DNA from: an uncultured Clostridia bacterium
GTDB lineage: Bacteria; Bacillota; Clostridia; Lachnospirales; CAG-274
Assembly: GCA_944381435.1 (NCBI GenBank)
Contig: CALWLD010000001.1
Coordinates: 229,069-293,068 of the forward strand
DNA length: 64,000 bases
Direction: 5' to 3'
Shown here: piece after piece, positions 1-8,756 of the stretch
How the letters are laid out: each line of letters starts with the position of its first letter
Position numbering within the stretch: the stretch's first letter is position 1
Position numbers and translations under genes: made by a program
The notes under the pieces: generated by a model
What the model was told of the DNA's origin: nothing
Databases searched by the model: none
Seen by the model: the letters and a program-made list of their open reading frames with translations, nothing else

Positions 1-181
1 GAGCTACAAGCTCTAAAGGGTCGCTTAGGTTATTTTCTGTTTGGTTTAAATCTTCATCTGTAACTTGTGTATTTATAGTTGTTTCTTCTGCAAAAACATA
101 AAATGTACTAGAATTTGAAATGAAAATAGTATATAATAATAAAAAACAAATAAATTTTTTAAAAATGTTTAATTTGTGCAT
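1..181 (-). CDS. Secreted protein, N-terminal part only
   Basis: The gene reads leftward off the window edge, so only about 60 N-terminal residues are visible. They form a signal peptide: basic start MHKLNIFKK, a hydrophobic core, and a likely cleavage after VFA before EETT. The region after it is polar and acidic. A ribosome site (AAGGAAGAGG) precedes the ATG at 181. The protein is exported. A D-alanyl-D-alanine carboxypeptidase would fit such a start, but no catalytic motif is in view, so the function is unassigned. Confidence 0.6.
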   Translation of the reverse strand, partial: MHKLNIFKKFICFLLLYTIFISNSSTFYVFAEETTINTQVTDEDLNQTENNLSDPLELVA

Positions 182-290
182 AATGTTAACCTCTTCCTTA
201 AGCTATTATTTTTTAAAATTCATATTTTTTTATTATATAATATTTTTTATATAAATTCAATATTATATAACTATAATTAAGGAGTTTTTT

Positions 291-704
291 ATGAAAAATA
301 AATATACTATATTATTAATTATTTTATGTTTAATATGTGGCTTTACTTACATTTTAGACGTTAATTATAAAAATACAAACAACAACTTTAACATAGAGGC
401 TAGCAAGATAGATAAAAGCATTAACCTTACAGAAAATAAAACTTTAAAAGAAGAAATTACACAAGAAGAAATAACAAGAGAAGAAATTACACAAGAAGAA
501 ACATCACAAAATTTAATAAACATAAATACTGCCAACAAAGAAACCCTAAAATCTTTACCTGGCATAGGGGATAGCTTGGCAGAAAGCATAATACATTATA
601 GAGAAAATGTATCATTATTTAATGATATATCTGATATAAAAAATGTTAATCGTATTGGCGATAAGACTTATGAAAAAATCAAAAATTTAATAACAGTTAA
701 TTAA
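291..704 (+). CDS. ComEA-like helix-hairpin-helix protein
   Basis: 137 residues. One N-terminal membrane segment (about residues 5-23) is followed by a low-complexity Glu/Thr/Gln linker made of EEIT-type repeats (about 55-72), then a ComEA-type helix-hairpin-helix domain (about 76-135) with INTANKETLKSLPGIGDSLA at its start. This domain binds DNA without sequence specificity. In competence systems ComEA is the membrane DNA receptor that hands DNA to ComEC, and a ComEC gene lies 3 kb downstream on the same strand. AAGGAG precedes the ATG. The protein is shorter than classical ComEA, so it may be a domain relative and not the receptor itself. Confidence 0.75.
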   Translation: MKNKYTILLIILCLICGFTYILDVNYKNTNNNFNIEASKIDKSINLTENKTLKEEITQEEITREEITQEETSQNLININTANKETLKSLPGIGDSLAESIIHYRENVSLFNDISDIKNVNRIGDKTYEKIKNLITVN

Positions 705-714
705 GGAGATAACA

Positions 715-1404
715 ATGGATAGAAATATTTTAGTTGTAGATGATGAAAAGCTTATTGTAAAAGGTATAAAATTTAGCCTAGAGCAAGAAGGAATGAAGGT
801 AGATGTTGCATACGATGGAGAAGAGGCTCTTAGGCTTTGTAAAGAAAATGACTATAGCCTTATACTTTTAGATGTAATGCTACCTAAAATAGATGGGCTT
901 ACTGCTTGCCAAATGATAAGAGAATTTTCAAGCGTTCCTATAATAATGGTAACTGCTAAAGGGGAAGATATGGACAAAATAATGGGGCTTGAATACGGAG
1001 CAGATGATTATATAACAAAACCTTTTAACATATTAGAGCTAAAGGCTAGGATAAAAGCTATTTTAAGAAGAAGCGTTAAAAAGGTTGAGCCAAGCTCTCA
1101 AAATACAAACGTACTAAAATATAGAGAAATAGAAATAAACACAGAATCTAGGCGTACTTTCATAAACCAAAAAGAAATAAACTTAACAGCAAAAGAATTT
1201 GACCTTTTAGAGCTTTTAATGAAAAATATAGGAAAAGTTTATAGCCGTGAAAGACTTTTAGATATTATATGGGGCTATGGCTCTATAGCAGATGCAAGAA
1301 GCGTTGATGTACACGTTAGACGCCTTCGTGAAAAAGTAGAAGAATGCCCAAGCGAGCCTAAATATATTCATACAAAATGGGGGGTTGGTTATTATTTACA
1401 ATAA
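715..1404 (+). CDS. OmpR/PhoB-family response regulator
   Basis: 229 residues. The N-terminal receiver domain has the acidic pocket VDDEK (D9, D10) and the phosphoacceptor D53 in LLLDVMLP. The C-terminal winged-helix DNA-binding domain (about 130-229) ends with the usual VRRLREK and KWGVGYYL motifs. It starts 10 bp after the ComEA-like gene with an AAGGAG ribosome site, and its end overlaps the histidine kinase gene, so the two form a two-component pair. It should bind DNA on phosphorylation by that kinase. The signal and targets cannot be read from the sequence. Confidence 0.93.
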   Translation: MDRNILVVDDEKLIVKGIKFSLEQEGMKVDVAYDGEEALRLCKENDYSLILLDVMLPKIDGLTACQMIREFSSVPIIMVTAKGEDMDKIMGLEYGADDYITKPFNILELKARIKAILRRSVKKVEPSSQNTNVLKYREIEINTESRRTFINQKEINLTAKEFDLLELLMKNIGKVYSRERLLDIIWGYGSIADARSVDVHVRRLREKVEECPSEPKYIHTKWGVGYYLQ

Positions 1405-2818
1405 TAAAAAATTAAGATGGTATCAAAGCCTTAGAGCAAAACTTTTTATATGTTTCTTTTTTATAAGCTTTTTCCCTTTAGTGCTTTTTTCAAACATAAT
1501 GAAAAATACAATGGAGGGTTATTTTAAAGATATAGAAGAAAGAGAGCTATTATATCAGGCTAATAAAATAGCTGTTATGATGCAAGAAGGTTCTTATTTA
1601 TCTAAAGAGGATAAAAAGGAAGAGCTTTTAACTAGCCTACAAGAAAAAAGTACAGAAGAAGATTTTAGAGTTTTAATAATAGATGATAATGGGTTAGTTA
1701 TTTTAGATACAAACAATACAGATATAGGAAAAACTTTTTTAATACCAGAAGTTTTACTTGCTTTAGATGGCAAAAATGCGTCTAATTATTATAAAGACCA
1801 AGGGGTTATATATTCTTCTAGCTATATAGAAGAGCCTGCAACTCATAAAAAGGGTGTTGTTTTATTAATATCTTCCTTTGAAAAATCAGAGATACTAATA
1901 GATGGTGTATCTCAAAAATGGTTTATGCTAACTGTTGTTATAAGCATTGTTATTGGTATAATAGTATTTTTTGCATCAGGTATTTTAATAAACCCTCTTA
2001 AGAAAATACTAAAAAGCATTACTGAAATAATAGATGGACAGCTACATCAAAGGGTAGAAATAAACGGGCATAACGAAATAGCTCAGCTAGGGGAAGCATT
2101 TAACGATATGACAGAAAAGCTAGAGCAAATAGATACATCAAGGCAAGAGTTTGTATCTAATGTATCTCACGAGCTAAAAACACCTCTTAGCTCTATAAAG
2201 GTTTTAAGCGATTCTATCCTTTTACAAGAAGATATTGAAAAAGAAGTTTATATAGAGTTTTTACAGGATATAAACTCAGAGATAGATAGAATGACGGAAA
2301 TAGTTAATAACCTGTTAGCCTTAGTTAAGCTAGACTATAGAGAGGCAGGGCTTAACATAGCAGAAACAGACCTTAACAAAATGTTAGATGATATATTAAA
2401 AAGGTTAAGCCCTTTAGCAGAACAAAAAAATATAAATTTATCTAAAGAATATTTAAAAAATATTACTGTAGAGGCAGATGAAATGAAATTTAGCCTAGCA
2501 ATATCTAACCTTGTAGAAAATGCTATTAAATATACAAATGAAGAAGGTAGCGTTAAAGTAACGCTAGATTGCGACCACCAAAATGCCTTTATAACAGTTA
2601 CAGATACAGGCATTGGCATTAACGAAGAGGAACAAACAAAAATATTTAATAGATTTTATAGGGTAGATAAAACTCGCGATAGAGAAACAGGGGGCACAGG
2701 CCTTGGGCTATCTATCACCCATTCTACAGTTATACTTCATAAAGGAAGCATAAAAGTATCTAGCAAAGAAGGAGAAGGTTCTTCTTTTATTGTAAGAATA
2801 CCTATAAAATTTAGTTAA
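1385..2818 (+). CDS. Membrane sensor histidine kinase
   Basis: About 477 residues. Two transmembrane segments (about 18-38 and 180-200) flank an extracellular sensor region. A HAMP linker, a HisKA domain with the H-box SHELKTPLSSI, and a HATPase_c domain with the N box (NLVENAIKYT) and G boxes (DTGIGI, GGTGLGLSI) follow. It is complete and should autophosphorylate and pass phosphate to the regulator just upstream. The start is uncertain: the TTG at 1385 overlaps the regulator gene by 20 nt and no ATG lies before the first membrane segment. The signal is unknown. Confidence 0.9.
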   Translation: MVIIYNNKKLRWYQSLRAKLFICFFFISFFPLVLFSNIMKNTMEGYFKDIEERELLYQANKIAVMMQEGSYLSKEDKKEELLTSLQEKSTEEDFRVLIIDDNGLVILDTNNTDIGKTFLIPEVLLALDGKNASNYYKDQGVIYSSSYIEEPATHKKGVVLLISSFEKSEILIDGVSQKWFMLTVVISIVIGIIVFFASGILINPLKKILKSITEIIDGQLHQRVEINGHNEIAQLGEAFNDMTEKLEQIDTSRQEFVSNVSHELKTPLSSIKVLSDSILLQEDIEKEVYIEFLQDINSEIDRMTEIVNNLLALVKLDYREAGLNIAETDLNKMLDDILKRLSPLAEQKNINLSKEYLKNITVEADEMKFSLAISNLVENAIKYTNEEGSVKVTLDCDHQNAFITVTDTGIGINEEEQTKIFNRFYRVDKTRDRETGGTGLGLSITHSTVILHKGSIKVSSKEGEGSSFIVRIPIKFS

Positions 2819-2835
2819 GGTTATAAGGAGGAAAT

Positions 2836-3771
2836 ATGAATAATAAAAAATTATTTCTGTTTGGCGTAGTTTTTGTTATAATATGCATATTTTTAATCGG
2901 TGCCTTTTCTATTATGATTAGTTCAAAAAATGAAAACTTAAAAAATATTTCTATATATTATTATGACAAACTAACTAACAATCTTGTTGCTGAAGATATA
3001 TATTTAGATATACAAAAAGATGAATTTATAAACAATTTATTTAATGAAATGAAAATACAGCCTAAATTGGCAAATTTAAAACCTATAATACCAACAGATT
3101 TACAGTTAATAGAATACAGCGTAGATAATGATACGCTAAATATCAATATATCAAATGAATATTATTCTATGTCTAATGTGGAGCAGTTAGTTTTTAGAGC
3201 AGGTTTTGTCTTAACGGTTACAGAGCTAGATTTTGTTAGTAATATACGTATATTAGTAGAAGATAAGCCTTTAGTTTTTGGTAATAACTCTGAGCTTTTA
3301 AACAGTAGCAACATAATATTAAACCCTTTTATATTGCCAGATAAAATAGAACAAGAACAAGTTAGCTTATATTTTGCAAATGAAGATAATATGCTAATAG
3401 AAGAAACTAGAAATATAGAATTTAAACAAAATAAAAGTATGGAGCTTTATATAGTTGAAGAGCTTATAAATGGTCCAAAAATAGAAGGCAACATAAAAAC
3501 TATACCAGAAGAAACAAAAATTAGAAATATAAAAACAGAGGACAATATATGCTATGTAGATTTAAGCATAGATTTTATAACAAAGCTTGGAAATAACGAA
3601 GAAAAAGAAAAGCTAGCTATATATTCTATAGTAAATTCTTTAACTAATCTTGATAACATAAACAAAGTACAGTTTTTAATAGATGGGGAAAAATATAGCC
3701 TTTCTAGCGGTAGCATAGATATTAGCCAACCTATAGATAGATATGAAACCATTATAGAAAAAGAGGTTTAA
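2836..3771 (+). CDS. GerMN domain protein (GerM-like)
   Basis: 311 residues. An N-terminal membrane anchor or uncleaved signal (about 6-28) is followed by two GerMN-type repeats, roughly 35-165 and 175-300; both contain the elements around LVFRAG/IVNSL and IDG-type turns. In Bacillus GerM is an extracytoplasmic protein needed for sporulation and germination; in clostridia such proteins often lie next to two-component genes. AAGGAGG precedes the ATG, and it lies 17 bp after the kinase gene, so co-transcription is likely. The assignment rests on the overall domain pattern and context. Confidence 0.75.
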   Translation: MNNKKLFLFGVVFVIICIFLIGAFSIMISSKNENLKNISIYYYDKLTNNLVAEDIYLDIQKDEFINNLFNEMKIQPKLANLKPIIPTDLQLIEYSVDNDTLNINISNEYYSMSNVEQLVFRAGFVLTVTELDFVSNIRILVEDKPLVFGNNSELLNSSNIILNPFILPDKIEQEQVSLYFANEDNMLIEETRNIEFKQNKSMELYIVEELINGPKIEGNIKTIPEETKIRNIKTEDNICYVDLSIDFITKLGNNEEKEKLAIYSIVNSLTNLDNINKVQFLIDGEKYSLSSGSIDISQPIDRYETIIEKEV

Positions 3772-3775
3772 AAAT

Positions 3776-6043
3776 ATGGAAAGGCCTTTATTATTTGTTC
3801 TCTTATTTTTAATAATAGGTATTATAGCAAATATATTTACAACATTTATATTTGCTATAATAATATTTTTTGCCTTGCTTTTAATTTCTTTATATTTATC
3901 TAAAATTTATAAAATAAAGTTTCCAAGGTTTTTAACAATATTTTATATTATAGGGTATTATTTAGTTAGCTTAAATAATACCCCGTATAATATAAAGGAA
4001 AAAGAAGAAATACAGGCTATAGGATATGTAAAAAATATAGAAGAAACAAAAAATGATAAATATAAATTTATATTAAAAACAACATCTATTAATGATAAAG
4101 ATAGCTTTGAAAATATTTTAGTTTATGCAGACTATCTATATAACATAGAAGAAGGAGCTAAAATATCCGTTAAAGGTGTTATATATTACCCTAACAAAAA
4201 GACAAACTATGCAGGATATAACGAAGAGCTAGCCTTTAAAATAGATAAAGTTACATATAAGCTTTATGCAGATGAGGTTAATGTTTTAAAATATAATAAA
4301 TTAAAATCTTATGTAAGCAATTTTAAACATAAACTTCTTTCCATATATGATAGCATTTTACCACAAAATGAAAGCAACATATTAAAAGCTATGATTTTAG
4401 GTGAAAAAAGTTTTTTAGATGATGAAACAATAGATTTATATAAAACATCAGGGATATATCATATACTTGCTATATCTGGTTTACATATAGGCATTTTATC
4501 TTTGTTTTTAACTAAAATATTTAAACATTTTTTTAAACGCTTTGGATATGTGCTAACTATTTTATGCTTAATCTTTTATTGTGTTTTTACAAATGCTAGT
4601 CTATCTACAATAAGGGCTACTATAATGTCTAGCACTGTATTATTAGCATATTTAATTTATAGACGCCCAGATTTTATATCATCTATTAGCCTATCTGCTA
4701 TAATTTTACTTTTTGTAAACCCTTATTATTTATTTGATATAGGCTTTTTATATTCTTATGTATCTGTATTTTCTATTGCATTTTTAGGTGGCAGATTTTC
4801 TACTTTATATGAATTAGATGGTATAAAAAAGGCTTTTGTTGTATCGTTTTTTGTATGTTTAGCTATAAAGCCTATAACTGCTTATTATTTTTATAATATT
4901 AGCCTTTTAGATGTATTTATGAATATAGCTATTTTACCTTTTATGTCTATTGTTGTTGTTATAGGCTTTTTGGTAATAGTTATAGGTATGTTTAGCATAC
5001 CTATAGCCAAGTTTTTAGTAGGAAGTGTTTATTACATACTTAGATTTTTTACATATATTTGTAAAGTTGTAGATAATATGCAATTTAATAATATAATTAT
5101 AGGAAAGCCTTCTTTTATAGTTATAATAGGGTTATATGCTATGCTTATATGTATATCTTATGCAATATATAAAAAGCATTATTTAAGAAAAAGAAGAAAA
5201 TTTATAAATATAGGCATATGTATATTCATTACATCTTTAGCTTTAGCTATTTTTACCCCTAAACCTTTTAACGTAACTATGTTAGATGTAGGGCAAGGGG
5301 ATAGCTTGGTTGGGATAAATGAAGATGGTGTATTTTTGATAGATGGGGGAGGAAATAATAGCTTTTCTACAGGAGAAAATGTAATTTTGCCTTATTTAAA
5401 AAGTAAAGGGATAGAAACCATAGATTTTGTATTTGTAACCCATAACGATAGCGACCATATAAAAGGTATTATTGAAATTTTTGATAAAATACATATAAAA
5501 AATTTATTTTTACCTATAAATAATGAAAAAGACGAAAATTATGAACATATAATAGCTTTAGCAGAAGATAAAAATGTACCTGTATATTTTTTGAAAAATG
5601 GGGATAACCTTAAACTAGGGGAAGATATAACCTTTAATGTGCTACACCCTAGTGAAACATTTTATAATAAAGAAGACAATAACAATTCTTTAGTTTTAAA
5701 TATGAAATATAAAAACAACTCTATGCTCTTTACAGGAGATATAGAAAAAATGGCAGAAGATTTTTTAATAGAAAATAATGAAGATTTATCTGCAGATATA
5801 TTAAAAATAGCTCATCACGGCTCAAAAACATCTACAACATTAGATTTTATAAAAAATGTTAGCCCAGATGTTGCCTTAATATCTTGTAAAGAAAATAACA
5901 TTTACAACCACCCAGATGAAGAGGTAATAAACACTTTAAAAGAAAATAATATAAATATTTATAGAACAGACTTAAATGGGGATATATCTATAAATTTTTA
6001 TAAAAATAAATACAAAATAAAATATATGAAAAATACATATTAG
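3776..6043 (+). CDS. comEC: ComEC/Rec2 competence DNA channel and nuclease
   Basis: 755 residues, the usual length. N-terminal membrane helices are followed by the ComEC OB-fold-like DUF4131 region, then the competence core with the signature ISGLHIGILS and many helices. The C-terminal metallo-beta-lactamase domain (about 495-755) has LDVGQGDS, the metal motif THNDSDH and a late AHHGSKTS. ComEC moves single-stranded DNA across the membrane, and the C-terminal domain degrades the second strand. It starts 4 bp after the GerMN gene. With the ComEA-like gene it suggests remnants of, or a functional, DNA uptake system; no pilus genes are in view. Confidence 0.93.
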   Translation: MERPLLFVLLFLIIGIIANIFTTFIFAIIIFFALLLISLYLSKIYKIKFPRFLTIFYIIGYYLVSLNNTPYNIKEKEEIQAIGYVKNIEETKNDKYKFILKTTSINDKDSFENILVYADYLYNIEEGAKISVKGVIYYPNKKTNYAGYNEELAFKIDKVTYKLYADEVNVLKYNKLKSYVSNFKHKLLSIYDSILPQNESNILKAMILGEKSFLDDETIDLYKTSGIYHILAISGLHIGILSLFLTKIFKHFFKRFGYVLTILCLIFYCVFTNASLSTIRATIMSSTVLLAYLIYRRPDFISSISLSAIILLFVNPYYLFDIGFLYSYVSVFSIAFLGGRFSTLYELDGIKKAFVVSFFVCLAIKPITAYYFYNISLLDVFMNIAILPFMSIVVVIGFLVIVIGMFSIPIAKFLVGSVYYILRFFTYICKVVDNMQFNNIIIGKPSFIVIIGLYAMLICISYAIYKKHYLRKRRKFINIGICIFITSLALAIFTPKPFNVTMLDVGQGDSLVGINEDGVFLIDGGGNNSFSTGENVILPYLKSKGIETIDFVFVTHNDSDHIKGIIEIFDKIHIKNLFLPINNEKDENYEHIIALAEDKNVPVYFLKNGDNLKLGEDITFNVLHPSETFYNKEDNNNSLVLNMKYKNNSMLFTGDIEKMAEDFLIENNEDLSADILKIAHHGSKTSTTLDFIKNVSPDVALISCKENNIYNHPDEEVINTLKENNINIYRTDLNGDISINFYKNKYKIKYMKNTY

Positions 6044-6054
6044 GAGCGATAAAA

Positions 6055-7044
6055 TTGAAAATTTTAGAAAGCCATATAAAAAATAAAAGTTTTTCTAACA
6101 TATATCTTATATATGGTGAAGAGATTTATCTTAAAAATATATATGAAAAAAGACTTATAGATAGCATCGTAGATGAAAGCTTAAAAATGATGAATTTTGA
6201 TATATTTGAAGGGAAAAACATTAACATACAAGGGGTTATAGATGCTTGCAATACACTACCTTTTATGAATGAGCATAGGCTTGTTATTCTTAAAAATACA
6301 AGCTTAATATACGATGCTAAAAAAGACGATATAGCTACATTAGAAAAATATATAAATGATTTACCAAAGACAACTATTTTAATCTTTATAGAAGAAAAAA
6401 TAGATAAAAAGTTAAAAATCTTTAAAACTATATCAAAAATAGGATCTGTTCATCAAATGGACATACAATCTGAAGAAAGCCTTGTTAAATGGATAATAAA
6501 TGTATGCAACAAAAATAACAAGGCTATTTCTTCTAAAGAAGCTATATATATGATAAGAAACATAGGGTCTAATATGGAAATATTGTTAAATGAAATAAAC
6601 AAGCTAATATCTTTTACTAATGAAAAAACAATAACCATAAAAGATATAGATTCTATATGCACAAAGTCTGTGGAAAGTAAAATATTTGACCTTATAAACT
6701 CTATAGCAAATAAAAATGTAGAAAGAGCTTTAGCTATGTATAAAAATTTAATATTTAACAAAACTTCTCCTTTTATGGTATTAAACCTTATTTACAGACA
6801 GTTTAAAATTATTTTGCAAACAAAACATTTACAAGAAAAAGGACATAGCATAAGTGCTATTGCATCTAGCCTTAGCTTAAGAGATTTTATGATAAAAGAG
6901 GCTATCTCACAAGGTAAAAACTTTTCAAAAGAAACAGTTTTAAATGCATTAAAAGAATGCCAAGAAATAGATAACAATATAAAAACAGGCAAAATACAAG
7001 ATGAGCTTGCAATAGAGCTTTTAATAATAAAATATGCTACATAA
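6055..7044 (+). CDS. holA: DNA polymerase III delta subunit
   Basis: 329 residues, normal length. It starts at a TTG preceded by AGGAGCG. HolA opens the sliding clamp in the clamp-loader complex. The N-terminal pattern IYLIYGEEIYLKNIYEKRL and the mid-protein LNEINKLISF plus C-terminal LLIIKYA match the family. It is 11 bp downstream of comEC, the common clostridial order comEC-holA. rpsT, often next, is absent here. Confidence 0.9.
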   Translation: MKILESHIKNKSFSNIYLIYGEEIYLKNIYEKRLIDSIVDESLKMMNFDIFEGKNINIQGVIDACNTLPFMNEHRLVILKNTSLIYDAKKDDIATLEKYINDLPKTTILIFIEEKIDKKLKIFKTISKIGSVHQMDIQSEESLVKWIINVCNKNNKAISSKEAIYMIRNIGSNMEILLNEINKLISFTNEKTITIKDIDSICTKSVESKIFDLINSIANKNVERALAMYKNLIFNKTSPFMVLNLIYRQFKIILQTKHLQEKGHSISAIASSLSLRDFMIKEAISQGKNFSKETVLNALKECQEIDNNIKTGKIQDELAIELLIIKYAT

Positions 7045-7047
7045 CAC

Positions 7048-7076
7048 TTGAAAAATTAATATATTTAGTTTAAAAT
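7048..7076 (+). promoter_or_regulatory. Predicted sigma-A promoter of the corA leader
   Basis: TTGAAA at 7048-7053 and TAAAAT at 7071-7076 are separated by exactly 17 bp, just after holA. It would start a transcript with a leader of about 150 nt before corA. Prediction by sequence only. Confidence 0.5.
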
Positions 7077-7112
7077 AATAATATGAAAAAAATTAAGAAA
7101 GTTGGTGATTTT

Positions 7113-7202
7113 ATGGATAGTTTACCCCCTAGTTATAGTTTTAGTAAATTTAATAAAAATATTTTAGTCCATAAAATTAGGAGGCTTCTTAACATTTCCT
7201 AG
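7113..7202 (+). CDS. Possible leader peptide upstream of corA
   Basis: A 29-residue frame, MDSLPPSYSF at its start and RRLLNIS at its end, lies wholly in the corA leader. A weak ribosome site (GTTGGTGA) precedes it. It contains a Pro-Pro pair and ends inside a region that can fold: AGTCCATA (7166-7173) pairs with TATGGACT (7209-7216) just before the corA ribosome site. This is the layout of a translation-coupled leader, but the frame is short and could be chance. Confidence 0.3.
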   Translation: MDSLPPSYSFSKFNKNILVHKIRRLLNIS

Positions 7203-7216
7203 CTTAAATATGGACT
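7166..7216 (+). promoter_or_regulatory. Stem-loop in the corA 5' leader
   Basis: An 8-bp perfect inverted repeat (AGTCCATA at 7166-7173, TATGGACT at 7209-7216) encloses a second possible stem (TTAGGA with TCCTAG). It ends 4 bp before the AGGAGG of corA, so folding could influence initiation. It does not look like the M-box magnesium riboswitch. Confidence 0.4.
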
Positions 7217-7233
7217 TTTAAGGAGGAAATAAA

Positions 7234-8172
7234 ATGATAAAAATGTATATGTCTTTAAACAATGAAATTATAGAAACAGATAAAATAGAAGAGGGTGTTT
7301 GGGTTAATATGGTAAACCCTACATTAAAAGAGGTAAACCATATAGCTAAAGAGCTTAACATAGACCCAGATTTTATACATTCTGCTCTTGACGAAGAAGA
7401 ACGTTCTAGGATAGAAATAGACGAAGATACAAACAACGTTTTAATATTGGTAGATACACCTTGTATTTCAAAAGATAGAGAATCTAACATATATGAAACA
7501 TTGCCTATAGGCATTATATCAACAGCTAAAGCTATTGTTACAGTATCTCTTAGCGAAACTTTAGTTTTAGACCCATTTGTTAAAAACCGTGTTAAAACAT
7601 TTTTTACTTATAAAAAATCCAGATTTGTTTTACAAATATTATATAAAAATGCATCTTTGTATTTATATTTCCTAAAAAGGATAGATAAGCAAAGCAATCT
7701 AATAGAAAATGAGCTTCATAAATCTATGAAAAATAAAGAACTTATACAGCTTTTAACATTAGAAAAAAGCTTGGTTTATTTTTCTACTTCCTTAAAAGCT
7801 AACGAGCTTGTTATGGAAAAGCTTTTAAGATATGATTTTATTAAAAAATATGAAGAAGATAAAGAACTTTTAGAAGATACTATCATAGAAAACAAGCAGG
7901 CAATAGAAATGGCAAAAATATATAGCGATATTCTAGCAGGTACAATGGACGCTTTTGCATCTATTATATCTAACAATTTAAACATAGTTATGAAAGTTTT
8001 AACATCTATAACTATAATTATGGCTATACCTACTATTGTATCTAGTTTTTTTGGTATGAACGTACCTGTGCCTTTTTCAGATAATCCTCTTGCTTTTTTA
8101 TGGATTATAATTGGCTCTATTGGCATATGTATGTTAGTTGCTAAATATATGTCTAAAAAAGATATGTTTTAA
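7234..8172 (+). CDS. corA: CorA-family divalent cation transporter
   Basis: 312 residues, full length. An acidic cytoplasmic N-terminal funnel domain precedes a long helix and two C-terminal membrane helices, with the family signature GMN (in FFGMNVPVPF) between them. CorA is a pentameric channel for Mg2+ (some members Co2+/Ni2+). The ATG at 7234 has a strong AAGGAGG. A structured leader precedes it and a hairpin terminator follows at once, so it is a single-gene unit. Confidence 0.92.
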   Translation: MIKMYMSLNNEIIETDKIEEGVWVNMVNPTLKEVNHIAKELNIDPDFIHSALDEEERSRIEIDEDTNNVLILVDTPCISKDRESNIYETLPIGIISTAKAIVTVSLSETLVLDPFVKNRVKTFFTYKKSRFVLQILYKNASLYLYFLKRIDKQSNLIENELHKSMKNKELIQLLTLEKSLVYFSTSLKANELVMEKLLRYDFIKKYEEDKELLEDTIIENKQAIEMAKIYSDILAGTMDAFASIISNNLNIVMKVLTSITIIMAIPTIVSSFFGMNVPVPFSDNPLAFLWIIIGSIGICMLVAKYMSKKDMF

Positions 8173-8204
8173 AAAAGCTACCTATTTAATAGGTAGCTTT
8201 TTTA
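8171..8204 (+). terminator. Rho-independent terminator, probably bidirectional
   Basis: AAAAAAGCTACCTAT, a 3-nt loop, and ATAGGTAGCTTTTTT form a near-perfect hairpin between corA (+) and the coat-protein gene (-); T runs occur on both strands. Confidence 0.9.
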
Positions 8205-8210
8205 ATATAG

Positions 8211-8501
8211 TTATTTTAAAACAGGCATTGGCCCTGCACCTGTTTTAGATGTTAAAGCCTGAGTTAGCTTTGTTTTTAAATTTTGTATTTCATAGTCTGT
8301 ATCTTTAGGCGAAGGGATATAATATCCTTTTTTTTCTGCAAATTTATATAAGTTATATTGAGCCTCTTCTGCCTCGTTTCTCATTTGTTGAAAAAGTTGC
8401 CTTAAGTTTAAATCGCTACATTCTGTTATCATTTTAGCATAGCTAACAATGCTAGCTTTTAAACCTGTTAATATATCTAAAACCATATCTCTCTCGTTCA
8501 T
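8211..8501 (-). CDS. CotF-like spore coat protein
   Basis: 96 residues. The pattern MNERDMVLDILTGLKASI, a second helix with SDLNLRQLFQQMRNEAEEAQ, and a Tyr/Pro-rich turn (KKGYYIPSP) match the coat protein F (ferritin-like four-helix) family of endospore formers. Such proteins assemble in the spore coat. It is followed on the same strand, 9 bp upstream, by a shorter relative; both have GGAGG-type ribosome sites and probably share one transcript made during sporulation. Confidence 0.75.
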   Translation of the reverse strand: MNERDMVLDILTGLKASIVSYAKMITECSDLNLRQLFQQMRNEAEEAQYNLYKFAEKKGYYIPSPKDTDYEIQNLKTKLTQALTSKTGAGPMPVLK

Positions 8502-8510
8502 ATTAGCCTC

Positions 8511-8693
8511 CTATAATAACTGTATTAATTTTTGTGCAGATTGTTCAGCGCTTATGCTAGAATTTTTAAACATCTCTTTTAGCTCACTTTCACAAGCTTT
8601 TGTTGCATAGCAAGATAGCTTAGAAGACATTGTAATATGGTTAGATACACATTCTCTAATTGCGTTAATTTCCATTTGATTTAAGTTTGACAT
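8511..8693 (-). CDS. Small CotF-like protein
   Basis: 60 residues, all helical: MSNLNQMEINAIRECVSNHI, then SCYATKACESELKEMF and a C-terminal helix. The arrangement resembles the first half of the adjacent CotF-like protein, so the two may pair in one coat structure. An AAGGTGA ribosome site precedes the ATG at 8693. Assignment by similarity of pattern and position only. Confidence 0.6.
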   Translation of the reverse strand: MSNLNQMEINAIRECVSNHITMSSKLSCYATKACESELKEMFKNSSISAEQSAQKLIQLL

Positions 8694-8756
8694 ATTTTCA
8701 CCTTCTAAATTAAAATATTTTATGAATATATTTTAACCTTAAAATGAAAATATATA

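Noticed and set aside
7048..7233. M-box (ykoK) magnesium riboswitch
   Set aside because: The leader is too short and A/T-rich, and the conserved M-box core is not present.
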